From Candidatus Acetothermia bacterium (GTDB taxonomy: Bacteria; Bipolaricaulota; Bipolaricaulia; Bipolaricaulales; Bipolaricaulaceae), in contig PWTL01000071.1 of assembly GCA_003562845.1 (NCBI GenBank), positions 1 to 64,000 on the forward strand: DNA of 64,000 nt. The letters run 5' to 3'. The first letter of the stretch is position 1. Each line of letters starts with the position of its first letter. The notes below the pieces were generated by a model. The model made no database searches. It was not told where the DNA came from and saw only the letters and a program-made list of their open reading frames with translations. The translations under genes and the position numbers were made by a program. Shown piece by piece: positions 8,040 to 16,935 of this stretch.

Positions 8040-8928
8040 GTGCGTGCCCAATGTGTCCGAGGGACGAAGGCAGGAAGTGATCGACGAGCTTGCCGGTGCA
8101 GTCCGGGAGGTGCAGGGAGTGGTCTTGTTGGATGTAGACTCCGATGAGGCCCATCACCGGTCTGTGTTCACCATGGTCGGCTCGCCGGGGGGCATAGAGG
8201 GTGCTGTTGAGGCCCTATTCGCGGTGGCCATGTCGCGCGTCGACCTGCGGGGGCACGAAGGAGAGCACCCCCGGATGGGGGCCGTGGACGTGGTCCCGAT
8301 GGTCCCCGTACGAGGTGTGACCATGGCCGACTGCGTGGACCTCTCCCGGAGGGTGGGACAGGCGATCTGGGAGAAGTTCCAAGTACCTGTGTACCTGTAC
8401 GAAGAAGCGGCCGTCGATCCCGCGCGGCGAAATCTGGCCCACATACGCCGGGGGCAGTTCGAAGGGTTTGCGGAGAAGATCAAGCAAGAAGAATGGGAGC
8501 CGGATTTTGGCGAACGACGTGTACATCCCAGCGCGGGGGTGTGCGCAGTGGGGGCGCGGGAGTTCCTCATCGCATACAACGTGAACTTGGGAACCTCTGA
8601 TCTGCAAACCGCACAGGAGATCGCCCGCGCGGTCAGGGCTTCTTCGGGGGGCTTTCGTTACGTGAAGGCCCTGGGAGTGGATCTGGCGGAGAGGGGGATC
8701 GTCCAGGTGTCGATGAACCTTACCAACTACAAGAAGTCCCCCCTCCCCCGGGTGCTGGAGTGCATCCGTCGGGAGGCGGCTCGCTGGGGCGTCCCCGTGG
8801 TGAGCTCGGAGATTGTGGGGCTGGTTCCGCAAGCGGCCCTGGACGCCGTCGTTCAGTATTACACGTCCTTGGAGAGCTTCCGCCCGGAGATGGTGTTGGA
8901 GCGGCGTGTCCAGGATCTGACAAGCTGA
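8020..8928 (+). CDS. ftcD: glutamate formimidoyltransferase
   Basis: A 302-residue protein that matches the formiminotransferase domain throughout. It starts LVECVPNVSEGRR and has DSDEAHHRSVFTMVG near residues 41-55, HEGEHPRMGAVDVVPMVP near 78-97, and LIAYNVNLGT near 186-195. It transfers the formimino group of formiminoglutamate to tetrahydrofolate (histidine degradation and one-carbon supply). The cyclodeaminase domain of the two-domain FtcD is absent, so a separate cyclodeaminase would be needed. The ATG lies inside the fabZ end. No other histidine-degradation gene is nearby, so its place in an envelope operon is unexplained. Confidence 0.92.
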   Translation: MWDRLVECVPNVSEGRRQEVIDELAGAVREVQGVVLLDVDSDEAHHRSVFTMVGSPGGIEGAVEALFAVAMSRVDLRGHEGEHPRMGAVDVVPMVPVRGVTMADCVDLSRRVGQAIWEKFQVPVYLYEEAAVDPARRNLAHIRRGQFEGFAEKIKQEEWEPDFGERRVHPSAGVCAVGAREFLIAYNVNLGTSDLQTAQEIARAVRASSGGFRYVKALGVDLAERGIVQVSMNLTNYKKSPLPRVLECIRREAARWGVPVVSSEIVGLVPQAALDAVVQYYTSLESFRPEMVLERRVQDLTS

Positions 8929-8959
8929 TTAGGCCGCGGAGGGTTCGGGGCCGGGTGGG

Positions 8960-10243
8960 GTGACGGTGGGGAGCCTCCCGTTTCGCAAGGTTGGCGTGCT
9001 GGGCTTTGGCCGCACGGGCCGGGCCACGGCAGTGGAGCTGGTAGGGCGCGGGGTGGAGGTGTTCGTCTCTGAGGCGCGGTCCTTGAGCCCGCGGGAGCGA
9101 ACTCTTCTTGCCCGCTACGGAGTCGGGTGGGAAGATCAGGGGCACACCGGGCAGGTGCTGGACGCCGACCTACTGGTGTTGAGTCCCGGTGTTTCCCCGC
9201 ATAGCAGCGTGGTGGACGCGGCCCGAGCGCAGGGAATACCGGTGTGGTCGGAGCTCGAGCTGGCCTATCGCCTGTGCTCTCCGGAGCGGCTTATTGCTGT
9301 GACGGGAACCAACGGCAAGTCAACCACCACGGCCCTTGTAGGAGCGATTCTGCGTGCCGCGAGGATGAGGCCGGTAGTGGCGGGCAACATCGGACGGCCA
9401 GCGGTGAGGACTGTTCACCAAGCGGCCGGCCGACCGTGGATCTTGGAAGTCAGCTCATATCAGCTGGAGCTTGTGGGGCAGTTTCGTCCTCATGTTGGTG
9501 TATGGTTGAACTTCGCTCCTGATCACCTGGCGCGCCACGCCTCCCTGGGCGGCTACTTCGCGGCCAAGGCGCGTTTGCTGGCGAAGCAACGGGCAGCTGA
9601 TGTGGCTTTGCTGCCGCCTTCCCTTCTGGCGCGGCTCGCCCCCAAGGCGCGGACCGTGAACCCTGAGGGCCAGAGCTTGCCCCGTGGATGGGGAGTGGGG
9701 CTGCCAGGGCATCAGCTGTTCAACTTGCGAGCCGCGTGGGGTGCAGCCGTAGCCGCCTATCCGCAGCTCTGCGGTAGCCGAGTGCCCTGGGAACCTGTGG
9801 CGCGAGTTCTCCACCAACCCCATCGACTGGAGATGGTGGGCAGCCGGCGGGGCATCACGTTTGTGAACGACTCCAAGGCTACTAACGCCTCCGCCACGTT
9901 GACCGCCCTCAGCTGCTTCTCGGGTCCGGTAGTGCTAATACTGGGAGGGAGAGCTAAGGAGACAGGGTACGAAGTCCTCGGCCAGGCCCTTCGCGAACGC
10001 GCTCGGGTGTGTGTACTGATAGGCGAGGCACGAGCCATGTTCGCCCGGCTGCTCGATTCGTGGGGAGTGCCGTATGTGGTGGCCGACGGTGTGGAGAAAG
10101 CCTTGTCGCTCGCGTACAAGGAGGCGCGGCCGGGCGATGTGGTACTCTTTTCGCCCGGCTGCGCCAGCTTCGACATGTTCAGAGACTACGCGGAGCGCGG
10201 CCGCGCTTTCCGCCGAGTATTTAAGCGAATGCGTGAGCAGTGA
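8960..10243 (+). CDS. murD: UDP-N-acetylmuramoylalanine--D-glutamate ligase
   Basis: A 427-residue Mur ligase that adds D-Glu to UDP-MurNAc-L-Ala in the cytoplasm. It has the N-terminal Rossmann start (VGVLGFGRTGRATAVEL), the ATP loop VTGTNGKSTTT near residue 115, and VNDSKATNASATLTAL near 300, the MurD-specific region preceding the C-terminal domain. GTG 8960 keeps the complete Rossmann strand. It starts the dcw-like section of the run. The last codons and stop lie in the first units of a heptamer repeat array, which separates murD from ftsW. Confidence 0.95.
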   Translation: MTVGSLPFRKVGVLGFGRTGRATAVELVGRGVEVFVSEARSLSPRERTLLARYGVGWEDQGHTGQVLDADLLVLSPGVSPHSSVVDAARAQGIPVWSELELAYRLCSPERLIAVTGTNGKSTTTALVGAILRAARMRPVVAGNIGRPAVRTVHQAAGRPWILEVSSYQLELVGQFRPHVGVWLNFAPDHLARHASLGGYFAAKARLLAKQRAADVALLPPSLLARLAPKARTVNPEGQSLPRGWGVGLPGHQLFNLRAAWGAAVAAYPQLCGSRVPWEPVARVLHQPHRLEMVGSRRGITFVNDSKATNASATLTALSCFSGPVVLILGGRAKETGYEVLGQALRERARVCVLIGEARAMFARLLDSWGVPYVVADGVEKALSLAYKEARPGDVVLFSPGCASFDMFRDYAERGRAFRRVFKRMREQ

Positions 10244-10281
10244 GGGGTGAGGCGTGAGGTGTAAGGAGTTGGGCGTCGGTG
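10233..10281 (+). repeat. degenerate heptamer array, left arm (GTGAGGN units)
   Basis: Seven consecutive 7-base units can be read: GTGAGCA, GTGAGGG, GTGAGGC, GTGAGGT, GTAAGGA, GTTGGGC, GTCGGTG, decaying rightwards. The first two contain the last codons and stop of murD. Similar units on the opposite strand form the right arm at 10442-10511. This resembles the short tandemly repeated heptamers known from cyanobacteria only in its unit length. Confidence 0.75.
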
Positions 10282-10327
10282 TGTAGCTTGTAACTTGTGG
10301 CTGGTGGAGAGCTTTTGGTTGACTAAC

Positions 10328-10351
10328 AGGGTCGGGGTCATCCCCGACCCT
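10328..10351. repeat. perfect 24-base palindrome between the two arrays
   Basis: AGGGTCGGGG, a TCAT loop, then CCCCGACCCT: a perfect 10-bp stem with a 4-base loop. No T-run follows, so it is not a standard terminator. It sits between the two opposed heptamer arrays in the 386-base gap between murD and ftsW. Confidence 0.8.
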
Positions 10352-10441
10352 GGACCCGCACACGAGACGTAAGCGACCTCGCACAGAAGGTACCACCCTC
10401 CTCAGCCTCCCGAACCGACATGGCCGGGCCACAGGCCTGCC

Positions 10442-10511
10442 TTCCCGCCCCTCACCTCTTACCCCTTTCCCCTCACTCCTCTCGCCTCTCTCCTCACAGC
10501 TCACGCCTCGC
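10442..10511 (-). repeat. degenerate heptamer array, right arm (inverted)
   Basis: Read on the minus strand, ten 7-base units follow in phase: GCGAGGC, GTGAGCT, GTGAGGA, GAGAGGC, GAGAGGA, GTGAGGG, GAAAGGG, GTAAGAG, GTGAGGG, GCGGGAA. It is the inverted counterpart of the array at 10233-10281. The open frame across it (the upstream extension of ftsW) is low-complexity Pro/Ser/Leu and is not coding. Confidence 0.75.
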
Positions 10512-10629
10512 ATGTCCCCTGTTGAGGGGCCAGCTGTCCGCTGGCGACGAGAACGATAGCCGTTGCCTGCTGGTCTTGGGTCCTACCGTTTGGGGGACAC
10601 GTGAGCAAGACTGGCGCGCGGAGGTGGCG

Positions 10630-11721
10630 GTGGACCGGCTGCAAGGAAAGATCCTAGTGGTGTCCGTGTTCCTCCTGTGGATGGGGCTGCTGTTTGTGTA
10701 TTCGGCGTCCTTTCCACTGTCGGTGCGGCTGTTCGGTCATCCATTCGGGTTCTTGGAGAGACAGGCTCTGGGGGCGGTGGTGGGCCTGGTGGCTTTGGGG
10801 GTGCTGTGGCGGGTCGACTACCACATGTGGGCTCAGGTAGACGACATCCTCCTCGTGGGGGTGTTCTTCCTGAGCGTGCTCACCCTGGTCCCCGGGATCG
10901 CAAGCGGGCCGCGGTGGCTTGGTGTAGGCCCGGCTACAGTGCAGCCTACGGAGCTGGGCAAGGTGGCTTTGGTTCTGTATTTGGGCGGTTCACTGGTGCG
11001 TCGCGGAGAGGCGATCAGGGATTTCCGCCAGGGGATCCTGCCCTATCTCCTGGTATTGGTCGCGTTCAGCGTTGTCTTGGTGCTGCAACCGGACCTGGGA
11101 ATGCTACTCCTGTACTCGTCGGCAGTAGGCTTTCTCCTGTGGGTGGGAGGAGCCCGGCTCCGCCATCTCCTTGCCGTCGGCGCCGGGGCACTCCCGGTGT
11201 TGGCCGGTCTGCTGGCGGCCGCCCCGTATCGGGTGGGGCGTCTGCTGGCGTTCTTCGACCCCGCAGGATACCAGGAAACTTATGCATACCAGGTGTACCA
11301 GTCCATGATGGCCATCGGAGCGGGCGGAGTGCTGGGGCGCGGGCTGGGAGCTTCCAGGGCCAAGCTCTTCTATCTGCCGGAGGCACACAACGACTTCGTG
11401 TTTGCAGTGGTGGCAGAAGAAACCGGGCTGCTCGGGGCGGGGAGCGCAGTGTTGTTGTTGGCGGGGCTTGTGTTCCTTGCGTATCAGGCTGCCCGTCGGG
11501 CTCCGGATCGCCTGGGGGCCCTATACGCCCTGGGAGCGGCGTTTCTGTTGGGATTCCAGGCGCTCCTCAACTTGGGGGTGGTGGTGGGAGTTTTGCCGGT
11601 CACCGGGCTCACTCTCCCGTTCCTCAGTTACGGAGGGTCTTCGTTGGCGGTGACCTTGGCCCTGGTGGGGCTGATCCTGAGCGTGGCTCGACAGGGCGTC
11701 TCCAAGGAGGGGAGAGCATGA
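10630..11721 (+). CDS. ftsW: peptidoglycan glycosyltransferase FtsW
   Basis: A 363-residue SEDS-family polymerase with about ten membrane segments, which assembles septal peptidoglycan from lipid II. Family marks are GPRWLGVGPATVQPTELGKVALVLYL, LVLQPDLGMLLL (containing the catalytic-type Asp of the PDLG loop), AHNDFVFAVVAEETGLLG, and TGLTLPFLSYGGSS near the end. GTG 10630 is chosen because GGAGG lies five bases before it and the protein then has normal FtsW length. The open frame extends to 10420, but that part is repeat-derived. It is coupled to murG by an ATGA overlap. Confidence 0.93.
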   Translation: MDRLQGKILVVSVFLLWMGLLFVYSASFPLSVRLFGHPFGFLERQALGAVVGLVALGVLWRVDYHMWAQVDDILLVGVFFLSVLTLVPGIASGPRWLGVGPATVQPTELGKVALVLYLGGSLVRRGEAIRDFRQGILPYLLVLVAFSVVLVLQPDLGMLLLYSSAVGFLLWVGGARLRHLLAVGAGALPVLAGLLAAAPYRVGRLLAFFDPAGYQETYAYQVYQSMMAIGAGGVLGRGLGASRAKLFYLPEAHNDFVFAVVAEETGLLGAGSAVLLLAGLVFLAYQAARRAPDRLGALYALGAAFLLGFQALLNLGVVVGVLPVTGLTLPFLSYGGSSLAVTLALVGLILSVARQGVSKEGRA

Positions 11722-12794
11722 GGGTGATGGTTGCCGCGGGCGGGTCCGGCGGACACGTGTATCCGGCGTTGGCAGTGATGGAAGAGCTCCGTCGTCGGGG
11801 TGCCCTGACACAGGTGGCCTGGGTGGGGGACCCTAAGGGGATAGAAGCGAAGATTGTGGAACCACACCCGTGGGTGACCTTCCTTCCCCTGCCGGGGCAA
11901 GGGCTCCCCAGGAGCGAACCATGGCGTTGGCCGGGCGCCCTTGTCAGAGCACTGAGGTCCGTGATGAAGGCAGTCAGGCTCGCGAGGGCCTTTCGGCCCC
12001 ACGTTGTCTTGGGCATGGGGGGTTATCCGGCGTTCGGTCCGGTGCTTGCGGCATCCATTCTGAGGATCCCCGTCGTCATTCACGAGCAGAACGCACGCCC
12101 GGGATTGGTCAACCGTGTGCTGAGCAGGTTCGCCAACGAGGTGTTGGTCTCGTTTGCCGAGACGCAGCTGGCGGGAGGACGGCGGGTCAGGACTACAGGG
12201 AACCCGGTACGCGAGGAAATCGTGTCCTTGGGGCAGTCCCGCGAGTTGGGACGAGAACTTCTTGTGGTTGGCGGTTCACAGGGGTCGCGGACGCTGATTG
12301 ACGCGGCGCTGCGGGCGGCCCCCAAGTTGTCCCGGCTACCAGGCTTTCGCATGCGAGTGGTGGTGGGGAGATCTTCCCCCGCGTCCGAAGTCAGGCGTCG
12401 CCTGCAAGACGCAGGACTGGCTGAGGTAGAGGTGGTGGACTACGAGCCGGACATGGCCCGGGCGCTGCGCAGCGCCCGGTTGGTACTTGCTCGGGCAGGT
12501 GCGACCACAGTGGCCGAACTGGCGGCGGCTGGGCGCCCGGCGATCCTGGTCCCTTGGTCGGGAGCGGCTGCAGGACACCAGGAGTGCAACGCGCGTGCGT
12601 TGGCGTGGCGTCGGGGCGGAGTGGTGCTGTCCGATGAGGAGCTGGCGCGCACGGATTTGGGTGATCTGCTGGGGCGCCTGTGGGAGGATCCAGGTCAGCT
12701 TGAGGCCATGGGAGAGGCGGCCCGCGCGGCTGCCTGCCCCGATGCCGCCCGTCGAGTGGCCGACGTCCTTGTGCGTGTGGGAGGGAGGAGCTGA
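11718..12794 (+). CDS. murG: UDP-GlcNAc:lipid I N-acetylglucosaminyltransferase
   Basis: A 358-residue GT-B glycosyltransferase that turns lipid I into lipid II at the inner face of the membrane. It begins with the glycine-rich donor-side loop AAGGSGGHVYPALAV, has GMGGYPAFGPVLAA and HEQNARPGLVNR in the N-domain, and GGSQGSR near residue 180. The C-domain has VLARAGATTVAELAAAGRPAILVPW, followed by AAAGHQECNA, the UDP-GlcNAc site. The ATG at 11718 overlaps the ftsW stop (ATGA), with GGAGG just upstream, and the stop overlaps murC (TGATG), so the three are translationally coupled. Confidence 0.96.
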   Translation: MRVMVAAGGSGGHVYPALAVMEELRRRGALTQVAWVGDPKGIEAKIVEPHPWVTFLPLPGQGLPRSEPWRWPGALVRALRSVMKAVRLARAFRPHVVLGMGGYPAFGPVLAASILRIPVVIHEQNARPGLVNRVLSRFANEVLVSFAETQLAGGRRVRTTGNPVREEIVSLGQSRELGRELLVVGGSQGSRTLIDAALRAAPKLSRLPGFRMRVVVGRSSPASEVRRRLQDAGLAEVEVVDYEPDMARALRSARLVLARAGATTVAELAAAGRPAILVPWSGAAAGHQECNARALAWRRGGVVLSDEELARTDLGDLLGRLWEDPGQLEAMGEAARAAACPDAARRVADVLVRVGGRS

Positions 12795-14155
12795 TGAAGA
12801 AGCTCGGAAGGCGGGTCCACCTTGTGGGGATAGGCGGGGAGGGGATGGCGGGGCTGGCCACGCTGCTACTGCAGTCAGGGTACGAGGTGTCCGGCTCCGA
12901 CCTGCGTTCCTCCGACCGGCTGCTTGCGCTCGGGGCGGCGGGGGCTGAAGTGTACACAGGGCACTCCGCGGCCCACCTTCCTCCAGGGACGACTGATGTA
13001 GTCTACTCAGCGGCCGTGCCGAACGAGAACCCAGAGGTGGAAGCAGCGCGCGCGCGTGGTCTGCTGCTGTGGCCGAGGCTTCCCGCCCTGGGGAGCATCA
13101 TGGACTCCCGCCGGTTTGTGGCGGTTGTCGGGACTCACGGCAAGACCACCACCGCAACGTGGACAGCTCACCTTCTGCGCAGCCTGATCGGTCCCGTGGG
13201 ACACTACTTGGGGGGAGAGGTTCCGGGTCTGCCGCCGGCTCAGCTGGGTACGGACCCCCTGTTCGTAGCGGAGGTGGATGAGTCGGACGGCCGGTTCACC
13301 TGTCTTCAAGCGGACGTGGCCCTCCTCACGGCTGTGGACAGCGATCACCTGGAGACCTACGGGAGTGTGGCCGGTCTCCGGGCGGCGTTCCGCGGCTTCC
13401 TCCTCCGTGCCGGCGAGGCTGTTTTGTGCGTCGACGACCCGGGCGCGGCATCGCTGCTCTCGGTGCGCGGCGACGCGTTCACGTACGGCCTGAGTCACGA
13501 GGCGCGCTTGCGGGCTGTTAGGCCTGAACCCAAAGGAGGGAAGATCACTTTCGGGCTCCGGTTGGACGGCCGCAGGGAGGGCGAGGTGGAGCTTCCCGCC
13601 CCCGGAATACACAACGTGCAGAACGCGTTGGGGGCGCTTGCCGTGGGGCTGGTGGTGGGGGTCCCCCTCAGGGACATGGTGGACGCCTTGCGCCGGGCGC
13701 CGCGCCCCCGACGACGACTGGAAGTGCTGGAAGAGAATGGGTACCTGGTGGTTGACGATTACGCACATCACCCACGAGAGGTGGCGGCTGGACTCGCCGC
13801 CCTGCGCACAGGATGGCCTGATCGGAGGATAGTTGCGGTCTTTCAGCCTCACCGCTACACGCGTACGGCACGTTTGGTCAAGGAATTCGGCACGGCATTG
13901 GCTGATGCTGACGACGTCATGGTCACGGAGGTGTATCCGGCCTTTGAGCCGGCGGTGGCGGGGGTGAGCGGACGACAGGTCGCCGATGCGGTTACGACCA
14001 ACGGGGGACGGGCTCTGTTTCGGCCGACGTTGGATGAGACTTGGGAGGCCGTGACCCAGACGGTGCAGCCGGGGGACTTGGTGGTGTGCTTTGGAGCGGG
14101 GGACATATGGCGACTGTCGCACAGGATCTCACAGGCGCTGTTCTTTGGGGGCTGA
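12794..14155 (+). CDS. murC: UDP-N-acetylmuramate--L-alanine ligase
   Basis: A 453-residue Mur ligase that adds L-Ala to UDP-MurNAc. It starts with the MurC Rossmann signature (VHLVGIGGEGMAGLA, the usual G-x-GMSG motif being GGEGMAG). It has the ATP loop VVGTHGKTTTATW near residue 112, EVDESDGRF near 158, the VDDYAHHPREV motif near 318, and VFQPHRYTRT near 351, all diagnostic for MurC rather than MurD, MurE or MurF. The start overlaps the murG stop, and its last 49 bases overlap the predicted murB start. Confidence 0.96.
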   Translation: MKKLGRRVHLVGIGGEGMAGLATLLLQSGYEVSGSDLRSSDRLLALGAAGAEVYTGHSAAHLPPGTTDVVYSAAVPNENPEVEAARARGLLLWPRLPALGSIMDSRRFVAVVGTHGKTTTATWTAHLLRSLIGPVGHYLGGEVPGLPPAQLGTDPLFVAEVDESDGRFTCLQADVALLTAVDSDHLETYGSVAGLRAAFRGFLLRAGEAVLCVDDPGAASLLSVRGDAFTYGLSHEARLRAVRPEPKGGKITFGLRLDGRREGEVELPAPGIHNVQNALGALAVGLVVGVPLRDMVDALRRAPRPRRRLEVLEENGYLVVDDYAHHPREVAAGLAALRTGWPDRRIVAVFQPHRYTRTARLVKEFGTALADADDVMVTEVYPAFEPAVAGVSGRQVADAVTTNGGRALFRPTLDETWEAVTQTVQPGDLVVCFGAGDIWRLSHRISQALFFGG

Positions 14156-14994
14156 GGGATCTTCCGGGCCGGGTGGCTCTGACTGAGCCCCTGCACCGGC
14201 ACACAACCTTCCGCATTGGCGGACCGGCAGCGGTGATGTACTGGCCCACCGAGTCTGGGGCGTTGGTGGAGGCTGCTCGCTGGGCGCGGGAGGCGGGAGT
14301 TCCCTGCCATGTTCTGGGGGGAGGGTCCAACGTGCTGTTCCTCGATCGCGGTTTCCCCGGGCTTGTGCTGTCCACCCGAGGGATGAGAGGGATTGAGGTC
14401 AACAGGAACGAGGTGCGTGCGCAGGCAGGAGCTCCTCTATCTTGTCTGGTCCGCTACGGGATGGGTGCCCTGGCAGGGATCCCGGGGACGGTGGGCGGTG
14501 CAGTGGTGATGAACGCCGGCACCAAGCACGGCTGCATTGAGCAGCACCTTCGCTGGGTGCGGGCAGTTGACGGACGGGGACGGCTCCGCAAGCTGACTGT
14601 CGCAGACTGTGAACTGCGTTATCGGGATTCGGCGCTTCGGCGGCTGGGGTGGCCGGTGTTGTCGGTTGGGCTGCGGCCTACCGGCAGCGTGGATCCCCAG
14701 CGAGTGTTGAAAGAACGGCGAGGTTCCCAGCCTACAGAAGCAGCGTCTGCCGGCTGTGTGTTCCGCAATCCGCCCGACGGACCGCCGGCAGGGTGGCTCA
14801 TAGATCGCGCAGGGCTCAAGGGAATTCGGGTGGGAGATGCGGTGGTCTCTTCTGTGCACGCCAATTTCATCTACAACGCGGGGCAGGCCGGGGCCTCGGA
14901 TGTACTAGCGCTGATCGAGCGTGTGCGTTGTCGGGTTCAGCAAACGTTCGGCATATGGCTAGGGCTGGAGCTGGATGTGGTCGCGCCTCTATGA
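14107..14994 (+). CDS. murB: UDP-N-acetylenolpyruvoylglucosamine reductase
   Basis: A 295-residue FAD enzyme that reduces UDP-GlcNAc-enolpyruvate to UDP-MurNAc. It has HTTFRIGGPA near residue 35 and the FAD-binding LGGGSNVLF. GIPGTVGGAVVMNAG and a Ser-Cys-containing active-site turn, SAGCVFRNP, follow; the Ser is the proton donor in the family. The short length and AGWLIDRAGLKG fit type II MurB. The ATG at 14107 sits within the murC end behind a GGAGCGGGGG stretch; longer in-frame starts would add non-family residues. It overlaps ftsQ by ATGA. Confidence 0.95.
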   Translation: MATVAQDLTGAVLWGLRDLPGRVALTEPLHRHTTFRIGGPAAVMYWPTESGALVEAARWAREAGVPCHVLGGGSNVLFLDRGFPGLVLSTRGMRGIEVNRNEVRAQAGAPLSCLVRYGMGALAGIPGTVGGAVVMNAGTKHGCIEQHLRWVRAVDGRGRLRKLTVADCELRYRDSALRRLGWPVLSVGLRPTGSVDPQRVLKERRGSQPTEAASAGCVFRNPPDGPPAGWLIDRAGLKGIRVGDAVVSSVHANFIYNAGQAGASDVLALIERVRCRVQQTFGIWLGLELDVVAPL

Positions 14995-15659
14995 GGGGTG
15001 TTCGGCAGCTCTGCCTCGCGATGATCGTTCTGATCGCAGGATTCACGATTGTCCGTTGGGGAGGGTGGATCCGCGTGGACGGCGTGCGGGTGATGGGAGT
15101 TCACCACCTGTCCTCCCAGTATGTGTCCCAGTTGACTCAGATTGTTTTGGGTGCTAACATGCTTCGCTTGGATCTTCGGGGGGTACGGGACCGAGCGATT
15201 CGTGACCCTTGGGTCGACGATGCCCGAGTCACGCGCGATGTAGTGTCCCGAGTGGTGACGATTGAGATTCGAGAAAGGGAACCGGTGGGACGGGTCCAGC
15301 TCGAGGGGGGAAGAACCGTTTGGATTGACGCGCAAGGGGTGGTGCTTGGTCCAGCGGAAGGGGCCGCTTTGTGTAACGTGCGTGCCTCTGAGGGCCAGGT
15401 CTCCCATGCGGTGGCGTCCGCTGCTGCCGCCTTGGCATCATGGGATGACACCTTACTTGAGAAGTTCCCCAGCTTCGACGCTTCCGATCTGGACTGTGTC
15501 GTGGCCCGAGGGGACGATGTGCCGAGAGTCCTGTGTGGACCAATTGGCGAACTCCCCTCTGCACTTGCTACCCTAATGCAGGTCGACCAGGCAAAGGATC
15601 TGAGCGAGTTCCGGGAGGTGGACCTGCGGTGGGGCAGCGAGGTGATCCTGAAGCCTTGA
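14991..15659 (+). CDS. ftsQ: cell division protein FtsQ/DivIB
   Basis: A 222-residue bitopic protein. It has a short cytoplasmic start (MRGVRQ), one membrane helix (LCLAMIVLIAGFTIV), then a POTRA domain opening with IRVDGVRVMGVHHLSSQYVSQL. The beta domain contains PWVDDARVTRDVVSRVVTIEIREREPVG and WIDAQGVVLG, both well-known FtsQ strings. FtsQ links divisome components in the envelope. The ATG at 14991 overlaps the murB stop; an ATG at 14955 would add an unlikely Gly/Ala/Arg stretch. The position between murB and ftsA is canonical. Confidence 0.9.
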   Translation: MRGVRQLCLAMIVLIAGFTIVRWGGWIRVDGVRVMGVHHLSSQYVSQLTQIVLGANMLRLDLRGVRDRAIRDPWVDDARVTRDVVSRVVTIEIREREPVGRVQLEGGRTVWIDAQGVVLGPAEGAALCNVRASEGQVSHAVASAAAALASWDDTLLEKFPSFDASDLDCVVARGDDVPRVLCGPIGELPSALATLMQVDQAKDLSEFREVDLRWGSEVILKP

Positions 15660-15675
15660 TGAAGGTGGTGAGGCG

Positions 15676-16935
15676 ATGAGGCGGGAGAGGCTGGTGGTGG
15701 GGCTAGACGTCGGAACCACGAAGGTGTGTTGCCTCGTGGCGAACGCGATGGAGGGCCTTATTGAGATCATCGGCATGGGGATGTCCCCCTCCCGGGGTCT
15801 GGAGAAGGGTGTAGTTGTGGACATCGGCCGTACTATCCAGTCGATCAAAAAATCGGTGGACGAGGCCGAGAACATGGCTGATATGCGGGTGGACAATGTG
15901 TATGTGGGCATTGCTGGCAAGCACATCCGCTCGCTGAACAACACAGCCACGGTGTCCATCACCCGCCAGGACCGGATCATCACGCAGGAGGACGTGAAGA
16001 GAGTGGTGGAGGCCGCGCAGACGATCTCCTATCCGCCCGACATGGAGCTGATCCACGTGATCCCCAGACAGTATGTGGTCGATGGTCAGGAGGGGATCAC
16101 TGATCCGGTGGGAATGACCGGGACGCGCCTGGAGGTCGACGTGCACTTGGTGTTGGGGTCGGTCACCGCGGTGCACAACCTGGTGCGTTGCGTAGAGACC
16201 CTCGGGGTACGGATTGCGCAGATCGTCTTGGAGCCTCTGGCTTCGTCCATGGCCGTACTGTCGTCGGCGGAGAAGGAGCTCGGCGTAGTGCTCCTGGACA
16301 TGGGGGGAGGCACCACGGATATCTCAGTTTTTCGCGGGGGCGACATTTGGTTCTCCAAGGTGATCCCCATTGCCGGCGACCATATCACCAACGACATCAC
16401 CGTGGGCCTGCAGACGCCGATTGAGGAGGCGGAGCGCATCAAGAAGGAGTACGGTACCTGCTTGGTGGACGCGGTGGGCGAAGAGGAGACGGTGGACGTG
16501 GCCACCATCGGGGGCGATGGGACGCGGGCGGTGAAGCGCAAGAAGCTGGCGAAGATCATCGAACCTCGCGTGGAGGAGATGTTGGACTTGGCTATGCAGG
16601 AGGTGGAGGACGCGGGCTACAGAGATCTGGTGCCGGCGGGGATCGTCCTCACCGGAGGCACTGCACTCCTCGAAGGGATGACAGAGTTCGCCCAGCAACG
16701 CTACGATCTACCGGTGCGGCGGGGAAGAATTCCGCAAGGGATCCACGGCCTGCGGGATATCGTGGAGTCCCCTATCTACGCAACCGGGATCGGTCTTCTC
16801 AAGTACGGTGTGGAAGGGCGGGATTTCGCCCGGGGCAAGGGACACTCGCAGTACCACCATTTCGGGCCCCGTGGGCGATCAGGGGGATTGTTCGGGAAGC
16901 TGATGGGGTGGTTCCGTAAGTTCCTCCGGGGGTGA
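15676..16935 (+). CDS. ftsA: cell division protein FtsA
   Basis: A 419-residue actin-like ATPase that ties FtsZ filaments to the membrane. Phosphate-1 (VVGLDVGTTKV) is at residues 7-17. The 1C domain covers roughly residues 85-165, phosphate-2 is LLDMGGGTTDISVF near 210, and the adenosine motif is GIVLTGGTALLEG near 320. The C-terminus ends in an amphipathic membrane-binding helix (GGLFGKLMGWFRKFLRG), preceded by a short Gly/His/Arg linker. The start at 15676 follows a GGTGAGGCG stretch. It overlaps ftsZ by GTGA. Confidence 0.96.
   Translation: MRRERLVVGLDVGTTKVCCLVANAMEGLIEIIGMGMSPSRGLEKGVVVDIGRTIQSIKKSVDEAENMADMRVDNVYVGIAGKHIRSLNNTATVSITRQDRIITQEDVKRVVEAAQTISYPPDMELIHVIPRQYVVDGQEGITDPVGMTGTRLEVDVHLVLGSVTAVHNLVRCVETLGVRIAQIVLEPLASSMAVLSSAEKELGVVLLDMGGGTTDISVFRGGDIWFSKVIPIAGDHITNDITVGLQTPIEEAERIKKEYGTCLVDAVGEEETVDVATIGGDGTRAVKRKKLAKIIEPRVEEMLDLAMQEVEDAGYRDLVPAGIVLTGGTALLEGMTEFAQQRYDLPVRRGRIPQGIHGLRDIVESPIYATGIGLLKYGVEGRDFARGKGHSQYHHFGPRGRSGGLFGKLMGWFRKFLRG

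Noticed and set aside
10420-10629. N-terminal extension of ftsW
   Set aside because: It is low-complexity sequence translated from the heptamer array; GTG 10630 has its own ribosome site and gives normal length.
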